64,000 nucleotides of DNA from contig JAIQFK010000015.1 in assembly GCA_020073305.1 (NCBI GenBank), forward strand, positions 1 through 64,000, written 5' to 3'. The notes beneath the pieces were generated by a model. It was not told where the DNA came from. It saw only the letters and a program-made list of their open reading frames with translations, and made no database searches. Below are positions 57,794 through 64,000 of this stretch, piece after piece. Numbering within the stretch: the first letter of the stretch is position 1; every line of letters begins with the position of its first letter. Made by a program: the position numbers and the translations under genes. Source of the stretch: Terriglobia bacterium. GTDB taxonomy: Bacteria > Acidobacteriota > Terriglobia > Bryobacterales > Bryobacteraceae.

Positions 57794-59664
57794 AAGAGAT
57801 CGCGCTTTGGCTGGCGGCGCTGCCGCTCCTGGCGGAACCTGTGACCTTCAATAAGCACATCGCGCCGCTGATCTTTCAATATTGCGCGCCGTGCCACCGC
57901 CCGGGAGAAGCGGCGCCTTTTCCTTTACTCACCTACCAAGACGTGCGCAAGCATGCATCGCAGATTGTCAGCGTCACCGAGCGCCGGTACATGCCTCCGT
58001 GGCTGCCCGAGCCGGGGTACGGCGACTTCGCCGGGGAACGCCGTCTGAGCGTGGATCAATTGCGCCTGATCGCGGAATGGGTAAAGGCGGGCGCCATCGA
58101 AGGCAACTCCGCCGATTTGCCGCCTCAGCTACATTTCACCGAAGGATGGCAGATAGGGCCGCCCGACCTGGTTGTGCAGATGCCCAAGCCGTACCGGCTA
58201 CCGGCCGGCGGCAGCGACGTCTTTCGGAATTTTGTGGTTCCGGTGAATCTGAACGAAACGAGATACGTTCGCGCGATCGAGTTGCGGCCCGGCAACAAGC
58301 GCGTCGTGCATCACGCCAATATCTGGATCGACCGCAGACAGTCTCTGCGCCGCCGCGACGGGGAGGATGGACAGCCGGGCTTTCCGGGCATGGAAAATGT
58401 CTCGACCGAGGCGCGCTCGGATTCTTTCGACCCGGACTCGCATTTCCTGTTCTGGAAACCGGGCACGGTGGTCGAGCCGGAGCCGGACGACATGAGCTGG
58501 CGGCTGGACCCGGGTACGGATCTGATTCTCAACCTGCATCTGCAGCCTTCAGGAAAGGAGGAGACGATCGAGCCGGTAATCGGCTTCTATTTCGCCGCGA
58601 AGGCACCACGGCTTCATCCGATGCTCGTGCAACTCGAGGACGATGGCGCTATTGATATCCAACCGGGTGCACGAGACTTCGCGGTAACGGATCGTTTGAC
58701 GTTGCCTGTGGACGCAGAACTGCTGGCCATCTACCCGCACGCGCACTATTTGGGAAAGCAGATCGAAGCCTGGGCCACGCTTCCCGATGGCGCACGCATC
58801 TGGCTGATCAAGATCGGCGACTGGGATATCAACTGGCAGGCGGTCTATACGTACCGCAAGCCCGTTTGGCTTCCCCGGGGTACGACGGTCGAAATGCGCA
58901 TCACGTACGACAACTCGGACTCGAATCCACGGAATCCGCACCATCCGCCGAACCGTGTTCGCCACGGGCCGCGCAGTGAAGATGAAATGGGCCACGTGTG
59001 GCTGCAGGTTCTGCCGAAGAAGGAATCCCAGGAGGATCCCCGCGTCGGCCTGCAGGAAGCAGTGATGCGGCGGCGTCTGGAAAAATATCCCGGTGATTTC
59101 GTTGCTCACTGCAACCTGGGAGCGCTATACATCGCGCAAGAGAAGTTTGGCGATGCGGTGTCTCACTTCGAGCAGGCACTGCGCGTCCAGCCTCAGAGCG
59201 CCACGGCGCGAAACGGCCTGGGAGCAGGCTTGCTGGCCGAGGAGCGCGTCGACGATGCCATCCGCGAACTGCGCGAAACGCTGCGAATCGATCCCGCCCA
59301 TCTGAATGCGCGCTGGAATCTCTCCAAGGCGCTCGTGCGTAAGGGTGACTTAGCCGGCGCTACCGCCGAACTGGATGCTCTGCTGAAACAAAAACCGGAC
59401 CACGCCGACGCGCAAGTCGGCCTGGCCATGGTTTACTTCATGCAGCACCGCTATGATGACGCGCTTCCGCATTTTCAGGAAGCCATCCGGCTGCGGCCCG
59501 AGGACCCGGGGATTCGAACCAACCTGGGCGCACTCCTGGCAAGCCAGGGCGATCTGGCCGGAGCGATCCGGTCCTTCGAGGAAGCGCTGAAGCTAAACCC
59601 GAACGATAAAGTGGCGCGCGACTATCTGGCGCAGGCCCAGGCAGCGCTGGCTGCGAAACACTAG
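57790..59664 (+). CDS. Cytochrome c/copper type II monooxygenase-like protein with TPR tail
   Basis: A 624-residue exported fusion. After a signal (MKEIALWLAALPLLAEP) a c-type heme motif Cys32-x2-Cys35-His36 stands in YCAPCHRPGEAAPF. Residues about 120-420 look like the peptidylglycine-hydroxylase-type copper fold: KRVVHHANIWID (two His, near 171), YPHAHYLGKQI (HxH, near 316) and EMGHVWLQVL (Met ligand, near 398). Residues about 440-620 are TPRs (FVAHCNLGALYIAQEKFGDA, LNARWNLSKALVRKGDLAGA). Copper monooxygenases hydroxylate C-H bonds; the fused heme could bring electrons. Substrate unknown; the motif reading is mine. Confidence 0.82.
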   Translation: MKEIALWLAALPLLAEPVTFNKHIAPLIFQYCAPCHRPGEAAPFPLLTYQDVRKHASQIVSVTERRYMPPWLPEPGYGDFAGERRLSVDQLRLIAEWVKAGAIEGNSADLPPQLHFTEGWQIGPPDLVVQMPKPYRLPAGGSDVFRNFVVPVNLNETRYVRAIELRPGNKRVVHHANIWIDRRQSLRRRDGEDGQPGFPGMENVSTEARSDSFDPDSHFLFWKPGTVVEPEPDDMSWRLDPGTDLILNLHLQPSGKEETIEPVIGFYFAAKAPRLHPMLVQLEDDGAIDIQPGARDFAVTDRLTLPVDAELLAIYPHAHYLGKQIEAWATLPDGARIWLIKIGDWDINWQAVYTYRKPVWLPRGTTVEMRITYDNSDSNPRNPHHPPNRVRHGPRSEDEMGHVWLQVLPKKESQEDPRVGLQEAVMRRRLEKYPGDFVAHCNLGALYIAQEKFGDAVSHFEQALRVQPQSATARNGLGAGLLAEERVDDAIRELRETLRIDPAHLNARWNLSKALVRKGDLAGATAELDALLKQKPDHADAQVGLAMVYFMQHRYDDALPHFQEAIRLRPEDPGIRTNLGALLASQGDLAGAIRSFEEALKLNPNDKVARDYLAQAQAALAAKH

Positions 59665-59708
59665 CCTTGTGCGCCGGAATCGTGATTTCACAAGAAACTT
59701 CCGTAGTT

Positions 59709-59720
59709 TTGCTATAGCAA
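59709..59720. promoter_or_regulatory. Palindrome upstream of the ABM-domain pair
   Basis: ttgctatagcaa, a perfect 12-bp palindrome 64 bp before the first ABM gene and upstream of a TGTTATAG box (about 59733-59740). Possible operator; no regulator gene is adjacent. Confidence 0.35.
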
Positions 59721-59783
59721 CACGCCGACGCAGTGTTATAGGCTAAGTCGCAGTTTTTCGTGGAAGCCGTGGAGGAGGAACGT

Positions 59784-60116
59784 ATGGCGAAAGCTGGGGA
59801 CGAAATCGTTGTTGTCGCACACTTCACCGCCAAGCAAGGAAAAGAGGGCGAATTGCTCGACTTGCTGCACAGCCTGCTCGAGCCGACGCGAAAAGAAGCG
59901 GGCTGCATCCGGTTCGAGCTGAACCAGGAAGTGGACAACCCGCGCGCGTTCACGTTCGCCGAGAAGTTCGCCAGCCGCGAGGCCTTCGAGGCGCACACAA
60001 AGACGCCGCACATTGCACGCTTCAGGCAACAGGCGGAGGAACTGCTCGAGTCGCGAGAGGTCCGGCTGCACCGGGAACTGCTGCCTGTTTCGCGGGAGGA
60101 AGGGACGCATGCCTAA
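59784..60116 (+). CDS. Antibiotic biosynthesis monooxygenase (ABM)-domain protein 1
   Basis: A 110-residue ferredoxin-like ABM protein: IVVVAHFTAKQGKEGELLDL, CIRFELNQEVDNPRAFTFAE, FASREAFEAHTKTPHIARFR. Such domains act as small cofactor-independent oxygenases or heme degraders, or as autoinducer-2-modifying LsrG-like enzymes. GGAGGA lies six bases before ATG 59784. It overlaps its paralogue downstream by eight bases. Confidence 0.85.
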   Translation: MAKAGDEIVVVAHFTAKQGKEGELLDLLHSLLEPTRKEAGCIRFELNQEVDNPRAFTFAEKFASREAFEAHTKTPHIARFRQQAEELLESREVRLHRELLPVSREEGTHA

Positions 60117-60417
60117 GCGGGATGAGACGCAGGTTGTCGTAATCGCTCACTTCACGGCAAAGCCAGGGAAGCAGGAGGAGCTTTCGGCGTTCCTGCAAAG
60201 CCTGGTGGAACCGACGCGCCGCGAGCCAGGCTGCCTGAGGTACGAACTGAACCAGCCGCTGGACGATCCCGCCACATTCACCTTCGTGGAGACCTTCGCG
60301 AACCAGCAGGGTTTTGAAGCTCACTGCGGGATGCCGTACATTGCGAAGCTGTTCGAGATGCTGCCCGTGCTGGTCGAGAAGCAATACATCGGGTTGCACC
60401 GGCAGATTCTCGCGTAG
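60109..60417 (+). CDS. ABM-domain protein 2
   Basis: A 102-residue paralogue of the preceding gene (VVVIAHFTAKPGKQEELSAF, CLRYELNQPLDDPATFTFVE, FANQQGFEAHCGMPYIAKLF). The two share the same pattern throughout and arose by tandem duplication; as ABM proteins dimerise, they may form a heterodimer. GGAGGAAGG precedes the ATG at 60109, which lies within the end of gene 1. Confidence 0.85.
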   Translation: MPKRDETQVVVIAHFTAKPGKQEELSAFLQSLVEPTRREPGCLRYELNQPLDDPATFTFVETFANQQGFEAHCGMPYIAKLFEMLPVLVEKQYIGLHRQILA

Positions 60418-60425
60418 GACTCGAC

Positions 60426-61910
60426 ATGATGCAGGCACGCATTGGGAAGGTGGTTCTTCTCTCGATTTTGACGGGCACCGCCCTGGCCGCCGAACCGATC
60501 AAGCCACACCCTGCCAATCCACACTACTATCTTTACCGGGGGCAACCCACCATACTGATTACTTCCGCCGAGCACTACGGCGCCGTTATCAACAGAGCTT
60601 TCGACTATGTGCCGTACCTCGACACGCTGAAGGCGCACGGCTTGAATTACACGCGCCCCTATGCCGGGGCCATGTTTGAGACCATCGACAAGTTCATCAC
60701 TGGCAATCCTCTGGGACCGAAGCCGCGAGATCTTGTGGCGCCATGGGCAAGAAGCAATCAGCCGGGATACCTGGTGGGCGGCAACAAGTTCGACCTTGAC
60801 CAGTGGAATCCGGAGTATTTTGCGCGGTTGAAAGACTACTTGAGTAAAGCGGGGGAGCGCGGCATCGTGGTCGAGATCTGTTTTTTCAACTCGCAATACT
60901 CGGACACGTGGCCCATCTCACCGCTGTACTACGAGAACAATGTGCAGGGCGTTGGCAAATGCGATTGGCGTGACGCCCAGACGCTGAAGCACGCCGATCT
61001 GGTGCGGCGAGAGGCCGACTATGTGCGCAAGATCACACAGGAGGTCAACTCATTCGACAACGTGATCCTCGAGATCTGCGATGAGGCTGCCAGCGTGGGG
61101 ACCGGAATCGCGCTGGCCGGCCCGTGGGTCAGCCATCTGATGGACACAGTCAAAACTGCTGAACGCGACCTGCCGAAGAAGCACATGATCGCGCAGGAAG
61201 TGGAAGGGCCCTTTGGCGGACCCATGGATTTTTCGGCCGACCCGCGCTTGTCCATCATCACGGCGCAGTACATTTGGGGAGGCGAGCCGGATGCACGTGG
61301 CGGTGAGATGGGCGGAATGCGGGGCCTCGATTACAAATACTCGCTCAACAAACCGATCGAGTTGAATGAAACCGATTGGTATCCGTGGGGCTACAGGGGA
61401 GATAAAACAAGCGCCTCACGCGTCGAGGCCTGGGAGTTCATCGTGGGTGGCGGAGCAGGATTCAATCACTTGAACGGACTCTTCACGCCTCAGGATCCGG
61501 GCGGAAAGTCAGCGGAGAATGAGCAGTTACTCGGCGCACTCCAGAACCTGACGAAGTTCATGTACAGCTTCGACTTCCTCAAGATGCGGCCCGACAGAGG
61601 ATTTGTCGTCAGCGGGCTGCCTTCCGCGGCCACTTTTTCCCGCGCCATCAGCGAGCCAGGAAAGCAGTATGCGCTGTATATTCACCATAGTCAGCGAGGC
61701 GGGCAGTTCGGCTCGTATGAGGCCGTGCCGGGAAGCTACCACGAAGACCTCACGGTCAGCCTGCCGCGAGGTGATTATCAGGCCGATTGGGTCGATCCCG
61801 CGCGCGGTGTGGTCATGGCGAGCGAGAGTTTTGCGCACGACGACGGAAACCGGACCCTGGCAACGCCCTCGTATACCATTGACATCGCGCTTCGCATCAA
61901 GCGGAAATAG
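60426..61910 (+). CDS. Secreted glycoside-hydrolase-like protein 1
   Basis: A 494-residue exported protein with signal MMQARIGKVVLLSILTGTAL. TIM-barrel features of the DUF4038/GH5-like group: YLYRGQPTILITSAEHYGAV, LDTLKAHGLNYTRPYAGAMF, NVILEICDEAASVGTGIALA (probable acid/base Glu in LEICDE), KPIELNETDWYPWGYRGDKT (probable nucleophile Glu in LNETDW). A small beta domain ends the protein (YIHHSQRGGQFGSYEAVPGS). It begins 9 bp after ABM 2, so may be in the same operon. Substrate presumably a plant or microbial polysaccharide. Confidence 0.75.
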   Translation: MMQARIGKVVLLSILTGTALAAEPIKPHPANPHYYLYRGQPTILITSAEHYGAVINRAFDYVPYLDTLKAHGLNYTRPYAGAMFETIDKFITGNPLGPKPRDLVAPWARSNQPGYLVGGNKFDLDQWNPEYFARLKDYLSKAGERGIVVEICFFNSQYSDTWPISPLYYENNVQGVGKCDWRDAQTLKHADLVRREADYVRKITQEVNSFDNVILEICDEAASVGTGIALAGPWVSHLMDTVKTAERDLPKKHMIAQEVEGPFGGPMDFSADPRLSIITAQYIWGGEPDARGGEMGGMRGLDYKYSLNKPIELNETDWYPWGYRGDKTSASRVEAWEFIVGGGAGFNHLNGLFTPQDPGGKSAENEQLLGALQNLTKFMYSFDFLKMRPDRGFVVSGLPSAATFSRAISEPGKQYALYIHHSQRGGQFGSYEAVPGSYHEDLTVSLPRGDYQADWVDPARGVVMASESFAHDDGNRTLATPSYTIDIALRIKRK

Positions 61911-61931
61911 CGACGCCGGGGGGAGTCGTAT

Positions 61932-63431
61932 ATGATTGGTTACCGTCAGAAAAATTCGTTCGCGTTTCTCCTCTGGCTGTTGCTCAGCGCGCGGGTTCCC
62001 GCGCCTGCGCAGATCGCCGGGCCGCTCACCGTCTCCAGCAATCCGAACTACTTCAAGGACGCTAACGGCAACGTTCTCATCTTGAACGGGTCGCAGACCT
62101 GGAATACTTTTCAGGATTGGGGGACTGACGGGTCTTTGCAGGCCTTGGATTTCGCGGCCTTCGTCCATTTCCTCACCGCGCACGGGCACAATTTTACTCT
62201 GCTGTGGACGACGGAATTGCCTCATTTCTGTAGTCTTCCAACTACAGCAAGTGCTCCGCCGGATTTCACGGCTAGCCCGCTTCCGTGGGCGAGGACGGGC
62301 CCCGGGGACGCAACCGATGGCGGCTTGAAATTCGATCTCACGAAGTTCGACGCAGGCTTTTTCGACCGCTTACGCGAGAGAGTGCAGGCCCTGCACCATG
62401 CCGGTGTCTATGTCGGTGTCTACTTGTTCACGGGCGAATGGCTGAATATTTTTCGTTGCTCCAGCGACGGTTACCCGTTCACGGGAGCGAACAATATCAA
62501 CGGCGTGGACGACGCGTACGCCGGCGGAAAGAACGGGATCGGCTCGATCACCATGACGGCGCCCAATGCGATCACGCGGTTCCAGGACGCGTACGTGGAA
62601 AAGGTCATCGACACTCTGAACGATTTACCCAACGTGCTCTGGATTGTTTCCGAGGAAGCCCCCAAAAATTCCACGTGGTGGAACGACCATCAGATCGCGC
62701 ACCTCCGCGCGTATGAAGCGAAGAAGCCACATCAGCACCCCATCGGATATGCCGCGCTGATTGGGGCCCCGGACACTATTCTGTACAACTCTGATGCGGA
62801 TTGGGTAGCGCCGCAGGTTAGGATTTCGCCCGCCACGTCCTGCGGAAACGGGATGCCGGCCTGCAAGGTGAACGTCAATGACAGCGACCATTCCTACTGG
62901 GAAATGTGGAACGAGACGCCGCAAAAGAACCGCAACTTCGCATGGGAGAACTTCATGAACGGGAACCAGGTGCTGTTCATGGACCCGTACCTGGTGTACT
63001 ACCCGCGCGAGAAACGGAACCTGTGCGTTTCTCCGACTAACGGAATTTGCAGCGCACCGGACACGCGCTATGACAATTTCAGAGACAATCTTGGGTACAT
63101 TCTGAAATATTCCCGCAGGTTGAATCTCGCCAGTGTCGCCCCGCGTGGCACCGTTTGCTCGACGGGGTATTGTCTTGTCCAGACTCCAGCCGCCGGTGCG
63201 GAGTATCTGGTTTACGCCCCTTCTGGCGGTTCGTTCACGGTCAATCTCTCGGCAATGCCAGCTTCAAGAGAACTGGCGGTAGAGTGGTTCAATCCTTCGA
63301 CCGGAGCTACGATTCCCGGAAATACAATTTCCGCTGGCTCATCCTCCCAAGCGTTCACGCCGCCGTTCAGCGGAGACGCGGTGCTGTACCTGGTGGATAC
63401 GGCGGGGCACGCCACCTCAGCCAGGCGCTGA
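61932..63431 (+). CDS. Secreted glycoside-hydrolase-like protein 2
   Basis: A 499-residue protein of the same design as its neighbour: signal FAFLLWLLLSARVPAPAQ, YFKDANGNVLILNGSQTWNT, FVHFLTAHGHNFTLLWTTEL, DLPNVLWIVSEEAPKNSTWW (probable acid/base Glu), and a C-terminal beta domain (AEYLVYAPSGGSFTVNLSAM, ELAVEWFNPSTGATIPG). Two His/Trp-rich segments would line the barrel. It starts 22 bp after gene 1 and is probably co-transcribed. The paralogues share architecture, but sequence identity looks low. Confidence 0.75.
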   Translation: MIGYRQKNSFAFLLWLLLSARVPAPAQIAGPLTVSSNPNYFKDANGNVLILNGSQTWNTFQDWGTDGSLQALDFAAFVHFLTAHGHNFTLLWTTELPHFCSLPTTASAPPDFTASPLPWARTGPGDATDGGLKFDLTKFDAGFFDRLRERVQALHHAGVYVGVYLFTGEWLNIFRCSSDGYPFTGANNINGVDDAYAGGKNGIGSITMTAPNAITRFQDAYVEKVIDTLNDLPNVLWIVSEEAPKNSTWWNDHQIAHLRAYEAKKPHQHPIGYAALIGAPDTILYNSDADWVAPQVRISPATSCGNGMPACKVNVNDSDHSYWEMWNETPQKNRNFAWENFMNGNQVLFMDPYLVYYPREKRNLCVSPTNGICSAPDTRYDNFRDNLGYILKYSRRLNLASVAPRGTVCSTGYCLVQTPAAGAEYLVYAPSGGSFTVNLSAMPASRELAVEWFNPSTGATIPGNTISAGSSSQAFTPPFSGDAVLYLVDTAGHATSARR

Positions 63432-63449
63432 CCAGATGGAGCATAACGG

Positions 63450-64000
63450 ATGACCTTGCGCGAAATCGACACACCGGCCCTGCTGCTCGATTTGGATGCC
63501 ATGGAGCGCAATGTGGCGAAGATGGCGCGCTTCTTTAGCGACGGCCCGACCCGGCTGCGTCCGCATTACAAGAACCATAAGTGCCCGGCTCTGGCGCGGC
63601 GGCAACTCGACGCGGGGGCCATCGGCATGACGTGCGCGACTTTCGGCGAAGCCGAGGCATTGGTCTCGAACGGAATCACGAACATTCTTCTTTCGAGCGA
63701 ACTTGCCGGCGACCGCAAGATCGAGCACTTCATCGAGCTGGCCCGGCAAGCCGACATCAAGGCTGTGGTGGACAATCCGAAGGCTATCGCAGCGATCGGA
63801 GCGGCGGCAAGGGCAAGAGGGTGCCGTCCCGGTGTCCTTGTGAATGTCAATGTGGGCCAGAATCGCACTGGCGTTAAGCCCGGGGAGCCTGTACTGGAAC
63901 TGGCGCGCCAGATTCTCACCGAAGGACTGTGGTTTCGCGGCCTCATGGGTTACGAGGGCCACGTGTCACATCAGGTGGAAGGGCCAGAGAAGGAATCCGC
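63450..64000 (+). CDS. D-threonine aldolase-like PLP enzyme, cut by window edge
   Basis: The first 183 residues of an alanine-racemase-fold enzyme: EIDTPALLLDLDAMERNVAK and TRLRPHYKNHKCPALARRQL, in which the Lys after RPHY (about residue 41) is the probable PLP Schiff-base residue; MTCATFGEAEALVSNGITNI and GVLVNVNVGQNRTGVKPGEP follow. This is the D-threonine aldolase/D-serine dehydratase-like family, which cleaves or dehydrates D-3-hydroxy amino acids. It starts 18 bp after the glycosidase gene. The C-terminal metal site is outside the window. Confidence 0.87.
   Translation, partial: MTLREIDTPALLLDLDAMERNVAKMARFFSDGPTRLRPHYKNHKCPALARRQLDAGAIGMTCATFGEAEALVSNGITNILLSSELAGDRKIEHFIELARQADIKAVVDNPKAIAAIGAAARARGCRPGVLVNVNVGQNRTGVKPGEPVLELARQILTEGLWFRGLMGYEGHVSHQVEGPEKES

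Overview
The window looks like a chromosomal segment of an Acidobacteriota bacterium of the Bryobacterales/Solibacter type. The reasons are content rather than any marker gene: an FG-GAP/VCBS protein ending in the Solibacter-type TIGR03437 C-terminal domain, a Ser/Thr kinase fused to a TolB-like propeller, CRTAC1 (ASPIC/UnbV) and TPR proteins, Tat-exported Gfo/Idh/MocA oxidoreductases, DUF2934 proteins, many toxin-antitoxin pairs, and REP-associated (RAYT) transposase debris. There are no rRNA or tRNA genes and no CRISPR array that I can see.

Layout. 1-2.3 kb is an accessory region: tandemly duplicated RAYT 5' ends with GGGGACAG repeats, a small membrane protein bracketed by inverted copies of those repeats, a decayed HicBA pair and an intact VapBC pair. 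2.3-13.1 kb is metabolic and regulatory: a secreted protein, butyrate kinase and phosphate butyryltransferase, an orphan sensor kinase, a CocE-type hydrolase, a Ser/Thr kinase and a Gfo/Idh/MocA oxidoreductase. 13.1-15.2 kb holds two more toxin-antitoxin pairs (RES/Xre and GNAT/DUF1778). 15.3-24.3 kb has small regulators, a CRP-like regulator, the TIGR03437 protein, a STAS protein, AdhE and a WS/DGAT acyltransferase. 24.3-28.0 kb is a mosaic of Rhs core fragments, one Rhs tip and three candidate immunity genes among GGGACAG inverted repeats; it lies between two copies of a UbiB-kinase 3' end. 28.0-34.6 kb contains a UbiB-like kinase, an alpha/beta hydrolase, a six-repeat phasin-like protein, PhaR with a palindromic site, and a fused esterase/Baeyer-Villiger monooxygenase. 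34.6-50.8 kb mixes housekeeping genes (uvrA, xerD, cca) with hydrolases, MazEF, an oxidoreductase whose 3' end is duplicated, and a Phd/VapC pair. 50.8-59.7 kb has an ECF sigma/anti-sigma/Spy operon, then secreted TPR, CRTAC1-TPR and cytochrome-copper-monooxygenase-TPR proteins. 59.7-64 kb has two tandem ABM-domain proteins, two glycosidase-like secreted proteins and the start of a D-threonine-aldolase-like enzyme.

How the genes fit together. AdhE, WS/DGAT, the UbiB kinase, the hydrolase, the phasin-like protein and PhaR suggest a neutral-lipid or polyester storage locus in which no PHA synthase is visible; this is inference. The copper-monooxygenase/heme/TPR protein overlaps a TPR gene and sits beside the divergent CRTAC1-TPR gene, suggesting one extracytoplasmic module. 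Several antitoxin genes and xerD have a -10 box ending 6-7 bases before the start codon, which points to leaderless transcripts.
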